A DNA stretch of 64,000 nt, taken from Oryza sativa Japonica Group. Lineage: Eukaryota > Streptophyta > Magnoliopsida > Poales > Poaceae. A program made the translations under genes and the position numbers. This document shows positions 44,940 to 56,800 of this stretch, one piece after another (positions within the stretch are counted from its first letter, which is position 1; the number at the start of each line of letters is the position of its first letter). The DNA is taken from assembly GCF_034140825.1 (NCBI RefSeq), contig NC_089036.1:5024001-5088000 (forward strand). Direction: 5' to 3'. The notes beneath the pieces were generated by a model. It was not told the DNA's origin. It did not search any database and saw only the letters and a program-made list of their open reading frames with translations.

Positions 44940-47127
44940 TTAGGCCTCCACTTTCCTGTGAAAGATGATGTTCAGTGCATCGCTGTATAGAGCCACAGAA
45001 TTTGAGAGCACCGCAAGCACAATCATGGTTAAGGCCAAAATCTTGTCGCGCTTGGTTGCAATTCCATAAGGATCTCTACATGAAAGAGGAAAAACATACA
45101 AATTAGATCAGATAGAACCTGAGCGATGTCCAATTATGTATCAACTGAAAATAATACTAGTGGTCACTAGGTTACCTGAGTATGATCATGGCAGGAAAGA
45201 TAAAACCGATAAGAACAGCAGCTGTGGCACCGGTGAATTGGAACGCGTCCCAGATGCTCGGTATGAAGATGGCAGCAAGATAAATTACAGCAAGGAGTGA
45301 TCCCGTGATAATGGCGAACCTTCTGTTGTCACGAGAAATGTGCCTTGCAGTAGGGAAGAGCAGTCCATCCAAATTGAGCCTAAGGGCGAAGAAGACTATG
45401 GGAAAGACGAGCATGATGTGGACTACATAGCTCACTCTCACAACATCATTGAAGACAGAGCTGAATGGAATATGAAGGTTGGAGTCAAAGTTGGCGAGTA
45501 CATCAGCCAGGGTACCCTCGCCAAAGAGGAGATATGCAAAGAAGCTTGTCGCAATGTACACACTTGAGCAGAGAGCCAGTGAAGTTTGCACAATTGGCTT
45601 GGTTTGAGTTCTATCTTCCAACTCATTGTCGATGCTATGTACTGTATAATCATGAAAAGTTCACATTCAGGCCACACACAAATAAACAACAGCAAGCGTA
45701 AACTAAGTGAGCAGTAGGAAACACACCATTGTAGTGGCAAATGTAGGCAGTGACAACAACAGGCACAGCTGTAAAGAGTTCCCAGATGGAATTAGTTCCA
45801 TCTAACTCGGGAAAGAGTTTGGGAATCTCCACAGTTCCTTCAATGAGTCTGACAATCGCAATTCCAGCAGTGATGACAACAAAAACCACAGCAAGAGCAA
45901 CTGACAGTGCAGATGTGTATCTCAATGAATCTATAAACCAAAGATGTTTTATTAGTATGAGTTAACCGTAAACAATAGTTAGCACAGTGAACCTCATATT
46001 ACAATGTGGAATTCACCTACCCAAACGCTTAAAGCTCACCAATGGACCAAACACAAAAAGAGTCGTAGCAAGGAGAACAACCGGACGAGAATTCCACAAA
46101 TGAGGTCCAAACCACCCCTCGAAGATGCCACGGTGATGAACACCACTTGTTGATGTTCCGGACAGCACATCACCTTAAGAAAGAAAGATGAATGAGTATC
46201 TACTAACCATCAACGGTAATAATTTCAGGTGAATTGATAGCCTATTGAACGAGACAACTTACAACCACAACTTATGATACAACAATAATGAGCACAAGTG
46301 CAAACCATCTATATTGTCTAGTACAGTGGAGGGAGGCTAATCAAATTACGAGTGAATGCTTACCATACCTTAAAGTATAACAAGACAAAAAAAAAGAAGG
46401 AAAAATCAACTCCAAAACAATAACTTAGTCAACAATCAGTATCGATACTTAGAAGAGCCTCAAGCAAATAAATATAAGAAGAGTTAGTTTTAACTTTTAA
46501 GCTCTGTAAACAAATATGGGTTTTCTTCACATGTCACATGCCATATGTTCAACACGAGTAATTAAGAGACTCCCTGGCTTCCAAGAATTATTGATTATTC
46601 AGAGGAGCAACTAAAAAAAGGAACTAAACATGTACTAGCACTATTCAACAGTATGGTTGTTGTTCAGAAGTAGGATAACAAAAGGGTGTGGTTTTCAGAG
46701 GCATACCAACGATAATCATGTAAACGATCATCATGCCAATGTTGTTTATTACAACAGATGCTTGCAGCGCGATCCTCCCCCACTGACCGAAAGTTTCACC
46801 CATCAGCCACCCGTAGGACGTAATCTTGCCCTCGTGGCTGCACCTGACCAGCATGTCAATGGATGCCTCAGTGAGCAACGCCACAAGGATGATCATCAGG
46901 ATACCAGGGATAATTCCCAGCATCTTGATGCTCGCTGGCAGTGCCATAATTCCAGCCCCCACGATGGTCGTTGACAGATTGAACACTGCACCGGAGAAAG
47001 AAGCTCCATTGAACTCATGGATCCCCTCCTCCTCTTCCTTAATTGGGAGAAGCGGTGTGGTCTCATCTCGTATTTCCTTGTGTGACACATGCCTGCTGTC
47101 ACTTGGTGATCCATTCCCAATTCCCAT
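44940..47127 (-). CDS. AVT6-type vacuolar amino acid transporter (5 exons)
   Basis: My model is complement(join(44940..45075, 45176..45641, 45727..45930, 46021..46173, 46707..47127)), giving 459 residues with frame kept across all junctions. It belongs to the AAAP/SLC38 superfamily. The opening TM has the family signature FNLSTTIVGAGIMALPASI. Other landmarks are SFKRLDSLRYTSALS, the CHYNVHSIDNEL loop and a last helix at VLAVLSNSVALYS. About 11 membrane spans are expected. AVT6 proteins export neutral or acidic amino acids from the vacuole to the cytosol. The cytosolic N-terminus carries ETTPLL (22-27), a [DE]xxxL[LI] dileucine motif that in plants can direct AP-3-dependent sorting to the tonoplast. 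A 5' UTR intron is likely, with donor near 47706 and acceptor near 47144. Which AVT6 paralogue it is remains unclear. Confidence 0.92.
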
Positions 47128-47699
47128 TTGTGTTCGCTATCCTGTATGGGAAAAATCTTCAGTTAGAACAACAGGATCTTTGTTTGGACTCCTACGATCA
47201 TTAATTGTCTTCGCAAATTTGGGCAGCGTAATTTCAAGTTTATTTGTGGTTCGGAAAAACCCAAAATGTTCATATAAGGTATTCAGGAGCTTTGCATAGT
47301 TATAACCACCATATCAATGACAAACTACAGATTAGAAATAAGCTTGCCGCACACCAATCCGAGCTGACACGGATTCTGATTAAAAGTTTGCCAATAAATG
47401 ATGGCAAAATCACAATAAAGATCAATCTGAGCACTACCCACCGGATAAACCACTTAAAATTCCCCCAGAACCCAACATTTTCCAGCTAAATTCATACAGG
47501 ATGCCTTGAACGAGATTTCACTACAACCATCGACAGGAAGAAGCATACATCGAAATTTAGACGAATTCGCCTACTCGGGGGGATTGTTCAGAGTGAGATC
47601 ACTCAGCCCAACCAATCAAATACCACCTAATCCCAATCCTACAACAAACCAATCTCCACAACCCAAATTTTTAAGCCCTAAAAATGAGAAGGAGAAAGA

Positions 47700-47830
47700 A
47701 ACATACCTTACCCCAAACCCCAATCCTTGCTCAATACCGGCGATCAGATAAGATCAAAAGAGAATATCACACCTACAGAAGCTCTCTCTTCCTCCCCCAA
47801 ACTCCTCTCTTTTTTTATAGGCGAACCAAC
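47700..47830 (-). promoter_or_regulatory. Probable non-coding first exon of the AVT6 gene
   Basis: On the minus strand, TAAG|GTATGTTTC at about 47706 is a strong donor, and CCCATACAG|GATAGCG at about 47144 is a matching acceptor 17 nt before the ATG. A leader exon and a roughly 560-nt 5' UTR intron are therefore likely. The 5' end of the exon was not determined. Confidence 0.45.
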
Positions 47831-48069
47831 GCCGGGTGGATCAGCAGAGCAAAAGCCTCTCTCTTCTCTTTCACACCAAACCAACAACTGGAGGAGTTCT
47901 TGCCTTCCGGGTCGCCGCGGCTGGGGGTCGCTTTCCGCCCAAAGAAAGAGAGAGAAAAGGCCAAACTTTCCAATCCAGATTGCGTCCTCCCGCCGCCTTC
48001 CTCCCCCTTGGCTCGCCAATCAAAATCGATCTTTTCCTTTGCCTCTCCTCCTCCTGCTTGTGCTCGATT

Positions 48070-49803
48070 AAATTAAAGTAAATAAAAGGAAAAGAAATTC
48101 CCCGGCGGGCGGCTGATTGCTTCCTTCCGGCCTCGCCTTTCTTTCTTGGTTTGGTCCCTTATCCACAGCAACAAGATGACAAGTTAAAAGAACGGCGATG
48201 CGTGTGCGCGGCGACTGGCGGGTGGCGGCGACGGCCACGCGACGACGGCGACGGCGGATTGCGGCGAGAGGGATGGATCTGCCGCTACTCGACAATAGCA
48301 CAAGTGTGTGTTTGCGGGACTATGAGAGGTGTTTTTTTATCATCGTCTTTGTTGGCAAATCCGTTTTATCCTCTTTTTTTTTTCTTTTTGGGGGCAAATC
48401 GTCTTGTTGTCTTGCCATATGTCACACGTGTGCATACTTTATCCTCCATCTTGACAAAGCCATTCAAATCAGGTCTCACGGTGCGGGCGCATCCTAGTCA
48501 GAAAAAAGACATGTGAGACCCAAGACATTTTCTTCCTCTACTCCTCTCTCTTTCCCAATCTCACTCAGGCGTGTCCGTAATGGAGGCTATGCTTGAGCTC
48601 GTCAGCCGCCTTGCCTATCCATCCATCCCCGACCCACGTCCCACAACAGCGAAGCGGAGGGACCGATGGCATGCCGGGTGGACGCCGCGCCGGGATAGGC
48701 CTCGCGCGGAGGGGCTTGGCATGCGAGCAAACCCGCATGAAGGCGGCGCCGGTGCACGAGACGAAGGGATCGGGCGGGGCTGAGCTCACGGGCGCGATAG
48801 CGCGCAGAGGGCTCGGCTCGTGTGGAGATGGATGAGGTAGATGTTGTGCTAGGAGCAGGGGGGCAGGGGCTGCACGACGATATGATGACCTTGACGAGCT
48901 TGTAGACGCAAGCCGCGTCGGGGCACCCAAGTATATATGTCCATCATTGCCGTGGCTTTCACACCAGCGACGCCGTTGCACCATGGAATTCTAGCTCAGG
49001 ACAGGCGAATCCAATCGCCCCACTAGAAAATATTGCTTATTGAAGCGATAGATTGAATAATCACAGAACATGTGTACATATAGACATCCTCCTTGCCATA
49101 ACCACTTAACCGACTTATAGCAACAGGATCGGAAGGATTAGGAAGGGAGATTAACACTTATCTCCTTGTGTTGTTGTCCTTGCTCAGCGGAAGCACATAG
49201 CCAATTCAGTTTGAAGTCGGTCGATAAATCGATCTATGTGGCTTGGATCATTAAGTACGGCAAGGCCACCTTCAATTAATTTTGCTTCAGTTTTCATCAG
49301 AAAGGCTCTGGTTTTTAATGTTGTTGCTGGGTTATTTCGTTGATTGCCGAGAATTCGAGCATGCGATCGGTGTGTGAGCATGTTCACCGGTTGCAGGCTT
49401 GCAACAATTAAAAAGGCTTCCTTTTTTGTTCAGGAGCTATCTGTTTTATTTCAGGGATGGTTATTTGGTTAACTTGTCTTGACAGTTGACACGTAGATTT
49501 GCGGGCGAAGGGTTGCTGCTACGACATGCAGATGCAGGGAAAAGATAAAGGGAGTAGAGGAGGAAGATGTATGTCACTTACAGGTGGGCCCCATGTGCCT
49601 TTTAATTTCTTTTTACTAAATAGGATGCTACGTCAGTGAAACCGTCATCTATACCGTCGTCAAAGGACCTGAATTATACGGTTCTGTTAAGATGGAGAGT
49701 GAAGATTTCTGGTACCGCGGTTTAGGAATATAAGTTAAACTAGACGTAAAGATGACGGATGGCAAGTGAACTTATTCCGCCCGTAGTTTGATAAGTTCAA
49801 TAA
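48070..49803. other. Intergenic, unclassified GC-rich repeat-like block
   Basis: Between the AVT6 promoter and the RING gene there is a GC-rich block (48560-48970) with a 139-codon minus-strand open frame. It matches no domain, and its composition alone explains it. At 49184-49387 a 67-codon minus-strand frame reads like a protein fragment but is unidentified. I call no gene here. Confidence 0.3.
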
Positions 49804-49851
49804 TGGGCCAGGGCCTAACATCTTCGTGGAGATCAAACGGCGTCGGGTGGG

Positions 49852-49860
49852 CTATATAAA
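49852..49860 (+). promoter_or_regulatory. TATA box of the RING-H2 gene
   Basis: CTATATAAAG lies 125-133 bp before the chosen ATG (49985), with an ATGGGCCAGGGCC site II-like element about 45 bp further upstream. Because the TATA box lies after an in-frame ATG at 49826, translation must start downstream, which supports the start at 49985. Confidence 0.75.
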
Positions 49861-49984
49861 GAAGGAAACAAAATACGCTTTCAGACTGGGAAAGCGGCAT
49901 TTGAAATCACGCTTCCTCTTTGCGAGTTGCGACAAGGGAAAAAAAAAAAACCAACGGAAGACAGAAACGCCTGCCCCGATCCCC

Positions 49985-52175
49985 ATGGCGGGGCTCGCCG
50001 GCGACGACTCCTCATTCTTCGGGGACGACGGCGACGGCGATGAGTTCTGCTACGGGCCGTTCGACGTCGAGGATCTCTGCTACGGCGCCTCCGATGTCGA
50101 CGACGATTGGGAGGAGTTCTGCGACGGCCCCTTCGGCGGCGGCGGCGTGGAGGAGTTCTGCGTCTCCGGTTTCTCCGTCCGCGACCTCTCCGACGCGTCA
50201 TCCTCCGGCGCCCGCGAGACGGGCGACCCCCACGACGACGATCCCCTCCCCCAAACCCTAGCCCGCTCCCTCGACTCCGACGGCGACCTCTCCGCCACCC
50301 TCCACCAGATCGTGTCCGCGATGCGCCTCTCCGAGGACGAAGAGGAGGAGGAGGAGGAGGAGCTACTGGTCCTCGGCCACGGCCACGGCGTCGGCATCGG
50401 CGGCGGCGGCGACGTAGATGGGTTCATGGTGAGCGCCTTCGATCTCGACACAGCGATGGCCATTGGGGGCATCCTCGAGGACATCCACGAGGTGATGGGC
50501 GCCGATGAGGTACGGGAAGAGGTGGTGGTGGAGGAGGAGGAGGCCGGCAATGGCGGGGGGATCATGCCGAATGGATTCGAGTTCGGGCCGCCGCCGCGGG
50601 CCATCAGTGGCACCGCCGCGGGATTCCGGATGATGGTGGACGCCGATGACACTGACTCCGATGACTTCCAGTTTGTCGAGGTACTCGGAGGAGGACAGGT
50701 CAGGGAGGCCGGTGCCGGCATGAGCATGCGGCCCTCGCGTGCGTCCCAATTGGTGGTGGAGAGCTTGCCGGAGGCGACGCTCAGTGAAGAGGAGGCCTCT
50801 CGTGGCTGCGCCGTGTGCAAGGACTCTTTTGCGTCGGGGCAGATCGTCGCCTTGCTCCCGTGCAAGCATTACTTCCATGGGGACTGTATCTGGCCATGGT
50901 TAACTATCAGGACCACTTGCCCTGTCTGCCGGCACCAAGTTCGCACTGAAGATGACGATTATGAACAACGTATGGCTCGGCGCGTGATTGTTCTAGCAGC
51001 AGTGGAGCATCAGGGTGCACCGGCACAGGTATGATGTTGACATTTAGTGGAAAAGATCTTAGGTGCACTTTCATGGCGGTGGCTTACAGCATGCATCTTC
51101 ATAATTTTTTAAAAAAATTTGTATTTGCTCTCTTTTAAAAAAACGAATTGGACTTCAATGGTCAATATAAAATAGTGAAACTGCAAAGTATTTATAGTTA
51201 AGTGGTTTGACTAAATTTCAATGCTAATGTAATTATTGGTGTGCTGGATATTGCCTGTCTATTTGCTTATTCCAAATGTACATTTGAATTTTGAAACTCA
51301 GGAATGAACAATTAGGGATATTTAATTGTAAGCTCTGTTGGCTAAACATGCCCACATATTAAGTTATGAACTGGAGAAAGCATAGGAAGCCTTTAGGGAA
51401 ACCAGAAGTTAAGAGCTCATATTAAGTCATAGAAGAAGCCTTTAGGATAAAATGCATGAGCAGAAAACCACTGTTCTTAATTTTAACCAAAGCAAACAGT
51501 GAGGACCTGTGCAACTTCTCTGATTGTGTCTGTAAGGCTGTAATGGCAGGTGACATGATTGGTTCATGTATACTGATGTACCAGTTCGAATGCTAATTTC
51601 ATTAACCGTTGTGAAAGCAATTGGATTTTACTAAACCTGATCTGGGAATTTACCTCTCCCTTGCAAACATTGCAGGGGACTGTGGACCTTTATTTTTAAT
51701 GATAGGTTTCCCTTGATCGAACCTATTTATGGGACCAAATTGAAACACTGTGAAAGTCATTATATTTTACTAAACTTGAGTATTTTCATCCTTGCAAACA
51801 TTGCGCTTGCCCTTTGTTTTTCAGCATAGGTCACACTTGACCCAACGTTTGGGACCAACTTGCTGGCATATTCTTAGTCTGTTGTTTTTACAACAGGTAG
51901 CAATGCTAATTAGGAGGCTTGTTTGACACCAGTCACCAGTCACCACCTGTCTTTTCCAGGAATGATATAGTTGTTGGCAGTCTCTGTCGATGTTATCATT
52001 TTACTCGGTCTTATCTTTCAAATTTAGTAAAGCACATGGTACGATTAAACTGCTGTGTTGTAATGTGATGTATTGCCTCCTACATTGACAGGGCTGTGGA
52101 GACAGCGCAACCATGGGTGCTGAAGGCGCAAGTGAATGTGTGGTAGAAAATGGACCTGAGAAAACTTCATTTTGA
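49985..52175 (+). CDS. RING-H2 E3 ubiquitin ligase (2 exons)
   Basis: My model is join(49985..51028, 52092..52175), giving 375 residues joined in phase 0 (CAG|GTATGA donor, TTGACAG acceptor). The RING-H2 domain at 275-315 has all eight ligands: CAVC, PCKHYFHGDC, CPVC, with spacing C-x2-C-x14-C-x-H-x2-H-x2-C-x10-C-x2-C. It is expected to bind an E2 and ubiquitinate an unknown substrate. The layout, an acidic low-complexity N-terminus and a RING near the C-terminus, resembles the CIP8/RDUF/BCA2-like group. The N-terminal 60 residues have repeated EFC-x-GPF-type units (EFCYGPF, DLCYGAS, EFCDGPF, EFCVSGF). An EEEEEEEL acidic run and a His/Gly stretch follow. Reading past the donor would add only one residue (V) before a stop, a possible isoform. 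The intron is 1.06 kb. Confidence 0.9.
51611..51862. repeat. Tandem duplication in the RING gene intron
   Basis: Two adjoining copies, 51611-51749 and 51750-51862, share 'gtgaaag.cattggattttactaaac', 'ccttgcaaacattgc', 'taggt' and 'gggaccaa..tg'. Identity is moderate with several small indels, so the duplication is not recent. Confidence 0.7.
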
Positions 52176-53289
52176 TGCGGTCCCAGTATTTGGTATGATG
52201 ATCAGGCAGCTAAGACAAGAAACTGAACTGACGTAGGTAGAGGGACCCCCCAACTCCCTTGGAATGTTGGCAGGAAAACTGTACCGGCATCCAACATTTT
52301 GGCTAACACTCAGCATATTGTTGTCCTATGATATGCTGTAAATGTACAAAACTAAGTAGTTCGATCCACTCATTTTCTCGTTCTTCGGCTCGTATGAATG
52401 ATGAGTTGTCGGTTATCTTCAAGGCTCTTGCACTAATCTGATTAGCTACAGTTCCTTTTTCTTGTTTCTGAAGCTGAAAACAGAATTCCCCTTCGAATGC
52501 ATGATTTGTAATGGTTGGGATTTGTTGAATCTTTTATCAGATCGCCCAGGAGATTGCTTCTGACATGTGATAGCTACCCCAAATGTTCTCTCTGACAAGT
52601 TGTCTGTCTGACAAATTGAGATGGGTTTAATTGTTTTTATGACGCATTAGATGGGTTTAATTGTCACAAATTGTTTTTGTAATCTCTTCTCTACCACTCT
52701 TTACCTCTCTTTGGAGGTCACAGACCTGCAATTTCTGAGGGGGGAGCAGAACTGTCTTATTACAGTTTTGGTATGCATCTTTTGATTTCTGAAAGTGCTC
52801 TTATAACACTTGCCAAATGTAACTGTGCTCTGTACATAAAAAACATCATCAGCCATGCTTACCATTTGAAATTGATGTAACACTGGCAATCATGGATAAA
52901 GTACAGGGCAATAATGCCCAACAAAAGGTGGTAGTAGTAGCGTTTAGGACTGATTGACAATTGACATGCTCTTAATCGACCAGTCAAAAGGTGCTATCAA
53001 ATGAAATGACATGCATCTTTAAATTCTTTTGTCATATTCTTTTGACATATCTAGAGGAGGAGAATTCAGCCATTCTCAATTCAATCGATATTAGTACAAA
53101 ATACAAAGGTAGTAGTCTCGAATTACCTATATGCTCTCTTTGCACAAAGGAAAAATAAAAATAAAAAAAAAAGAATATTCACCTATAATTAATTAGTAGT
53201 ACAACTATGCAGTATGCAACACTCCAAGGCTACTAGCCATGATATGCTGCAATTAATTAGTGAACATTAGAACTAGCTTAAATAATTAA
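52176..53289. other. 3' regions of the convergent RING and bZIP genes
   Basis: This region is AT-rich with no coding pattern. The two genes converge here, so both 3' UTRs lie in this stretch. Confidence 0.45.
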
Positions 53290-53802
53290 TTAAGCTACTT
53301 CTAATGTTCGTGGTGCTGCAGCAGCAGCAGCAGCTACTTCAGCATCTTCCATTTTCATCTCACTGAGCTTTCTCTGCAGGTCAGAAGCTTCTTCTCTGAG
53401 CTGGGAATTCTCCCTGACAATGCGAGCATGCTTGGAGATCATGTGATTCAGCTCAACAAGAAGCCTCTGGTTGGTGTCTCGAAGCTCTGAAACCTGAGAT
53501 GAGAGCTCATCCAGGCGCCTCTGCTTCCTCACCCGGGACCTCCTTGCAGACTCACGGTTTGACACCAGCCTTCTCTTCTTCCTCTCGTCATTGCCATGGT
53601 TCATCGGCTGAGCATTTGCTTCATCTTCAGTCACTGGAATCATGGTGATGCTGCTGCCATTGCAGCTGATGTATGGATCAACCACAGCCATGTCCAGCAA
53701 TGCACTGAGATCATGCGAGTAAGCGTCGGTTTGCGGCAGGAAAAAGCTTGTGAAATCCATGCTAGGATGGTATGCAATGTTGGATATGGCATCATGCTGC
53801 AT
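53290..53802 (-). CDS. Group S-like bZIP transcription factor (single exon)
   Basis: A 170-residue intronless protein starting MQHDAISNIAYHPSMDFTSF. The frame is open further upstream, but only through a TTG codon, so the ATG at 53802 is chosen. The basic region RKKRRLVSNRESARRSRVRK has the invariant N-x7-R (Asn82, Arg90). The zipper runs from Leu100 with Leu107, Leu114, Met121, Ile128, Leu135 and Leu142. Small size, no introns and a long zipper with little else are typical of plant group S bZIPs (ACGT-core binding, often heterodimers with group C, with roles in sugar, stress or flower signalling). The C-terminus has an Ala run coded partly by a GCN repeat. The 5' leader has no clear conserved sucrose-control uORF, so S1 membership is not supported. 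The exact orthologue is unknown. Confidence 0.9.
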   Translation of the reverse strand: MQHDAISNIAYHPSMDFTSFFLPQTDAYSHDLSALLDMAVVDPYISCNGSSITMIPVTEDEANAQPMNHGNDERKKRRLVSNRESARRSRVRKQRRLDELSSQVSELRDTNQRLLVELNHMISKHARIVRENSQLREEASDLQRKLSEMKMEDAEVAAAAAAAPRTLEVA

Positions 53803-56800
53803 GTTTGATAGGGAGGGGGATTTTGGAAGGTTTGCAATGTGGAGGAGGAAAGAGGCAGTGGATTTTAGTTTCAAGGAGTTGGGTGCTCTGAATGAATGGA
53901 GGGGAAGGTTGAGCAGAGATGTGTTCCTTTTAAATTGTCAGAAAAGCATCTAAAGTTGTAGACAATGGCCTACTTGTGTTGTAAGCAAGTTTGCCTTTGC
54001 ATCTTTGTGGCTGTTTGAGATTATCATGTTGATTTATGAGATATAGCATTAGGTTATTGCTGCGAACATGTCGGCGTCGTAGAGAAAGGTATGCTTTCTC
54101 GAAAAAATGCTTTTCTGTGTGGAAATTCTGTCTAAAGTAACAACTGTTTTCTCTGTTCCAGGTAGAATCTGCAATGCGCATAGCCGTCATTTTTCCTATG
54201 GAATGGCGATTGCAATGCATGTGAAATTTACCCAGAGAAGGGAGATGAGAAAGATTTGGAAATATGAACAGGGCATGATATTTGAATCTTCATTTAGAAA
54301 TTGCACCAGTTGTTTACACCATCTAAGTTCACAATCAGATGTAAGTTTCTCCTTTTCTTTTTCATTCTTAATATGTCAAATATCATCTTGAATGCTACAC
54401 AGTTATAGTGAATAATGTGTGCTCAAACATAGAGTAATGCATTAGGCACTCTGGCCAAATTGGTTCTTGTGACCAAGTAAAGCAATTACCTTCCTAGCCT
54501 TTTATATCAAGATGCGACAACAATATCTTCAGTGAATCTGCAAATGTTAAACATGGCCTATGCCAGCACTCCAATTGTTCATTCCACTCTGCATGTTACG
54601 TATAGCTTGGAAACTGTTTGATCAAGACACTGGTAAATTCTTCTCTTTCTTTGAATAGTCTTTGGCTACTTGTTCATCTTCAATCGTTTATTTAGATTCA
54701 TTGACAGCTAGTTTTACCTAAAACAGTAGGTAGATATGGTGACCTTTCTGGAATTCATAAATAATATACCAATGTGCTATTACTCAACAGTCCTTTGTGT
54801 ACATGATTTTATGTTGTACTCTGCAGTGGCATTACGAAGTACTTTAGTTTTGGACTAGGCAACTAGGCTTCTCATGTTATTGAAAGCTTTTGTTTACTTA
54901 CCAATCAGTAGTGGCAATGATTGTTTAATCAGAATGTACCAAATCGCTTTGGTGTGTAGAAGAACTATTTCATGTTCTTGTGACTGATTAGCAATCAATT
55001 TATGTTGTTATCATTAAAAAGTCGATGATTGTTAACGATGACTCCTTTTGACCATTGCTTTTTCTGAGCCTTAGCCTTTCTATTGTTATCATGAACATGG
55101 AGTTATGTCCTACATCTCTGGCAAGAGTTTCTTATGAATCATGCTCACTGCTGATGGTCTAAAGTCCAGACTCAGTTTTGCACGCATACTCTTTTTTTAT
55201 TTGCTATTTTTTTTTAAAAAAAAACTGAATTTTGCTATCTTATTTGCATATCATCTGGTGTCTTCAAGACATTTTCTGTTCAAAATGAAAGCAATTCTCA
55301 ATAGCACTAAAAAATGAAAGCAATTTTTCTAGTGTTTGGTCAGGTCCTAGTCGGCAAGTTCATCTCCTACAAGGCTAAGTATCTTGCTTGAGGAAACTAT
55401 AGACTATTAGCATGGACAAGGACACCTTTTCTCTTTTGCAATTTTTGCAGTACCTCAGCCCAAACAAAGGGTTGATCAGAAGAGCTTTTCTGATGACGTC
55501 AATGGCTAGGCCAATGAGCCATTAGAACCATCATTCAATTATACAATTGATATTACAGGATAGGGATGTGATTTGTGGTCTAAGCAACCTTTATCACCAC
55601 AACAGTTAGTGCCTTAGTGCCCTAGGCTTTAGATGAACCTTTACTACAATTTCAAACTGGGCATTTAACACGTATGGGGAACATCTAGTTAGTTGTGTGG
55701 CACCAAACAAGAACTCCAATGCCAAATTAGCTGGAATCTGTGAATTGATCCTTGCAAAATGCATGGTTTTACTGGTTCAAGAAAAGGATTGGAATGTGTT
55801 TTGTCAATAGGATTGAGACAAAATCGTATCAGAATCCCTATGATTAGCAGCTAAGTGTGACTAAAGAGGCAATTCAGAAAAGAAATGTAAGGGTCTAACT
55901 TTGAGGCAATGAACCTTGAATATACTATAAAGCAGTATACACAACCTTTGATTGGTGCTACTTTTTTTCTGGAGGGATGCTTATACACAACTACTACTCA
56001 ATTATCAACTTTTAAAAGAAAATAAATCTAAATAGTTGGCTGGCTAGTTTCTTGATTTCTTCCTAACTTGAGAACTCCAGACAAGAACTCCAATGCAAAA
56101 ATAGCTTGGAGTTGCTGGAATCTGTGAGTGATTATTTGCAAGGCATGGTTTTACGGATTCTAGAAAAAGAGCAGAATGTGTATTGCTAATATGATTGCGA
56201 CACAATGCTCTATCAGAATCCCTATGATTAGCAACTAACTGTTCCTAAAGAGACAATTCAGAAAAGAAATGTAAGGGCTTAACTTTGAGGGAATGAATCT
56301 TGGATATACTCCAATAAAGAAGTATACACAACCTTTGGTTGCTTCTACTTCTGTGGAGGGATGCTTATTCCCAATTACTACTAACAATTATCAACCCTTA
56401 ATAGCTGACTAGTAGTAGTTAGTTTGAAACTAAATACTAGTCAGCTATTTGGCATTCTTTCTAAATCGAGAGGAATTCTTATTTGGGATTTGTATCAACT
56501 CCAGATTACAATTTGTATCAACCTTTGGCGGTTTGGCCTGCTATTTTGTCGATGTTACTTTAGATATCTTAATGAAATGGCATATGCAAGGCTTTTGTGT
56601 TTTGTGTTTTTTTTTTAAGATAGAAACTTTGTCCTATCCAGGGTAAACTCTTGATGAGAATTCAGTTCATCTTTGATTTTGTGTGTGCGTGTGTGTAAAC
56701 CATGAGAGGATACTACTGCTTAATAATTCTTCAATTTAACATGCTGATTTTTCTGCAGTTTAATATGCTATTATTCTTCTATCTGCAGCATGGATATGCT

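Noticed and set aside
49826-49984. Earlier ATG for the RING protein
   Set aside because: It lies upstream of the clear TATA box at 49852-49860, so it cannot be in the main transcript.
53803-53874. A 24-residue N-terminal extension of the bZIP protein
   Set aside because: It starts at a TTG; the first ATG in frame is at 53802.
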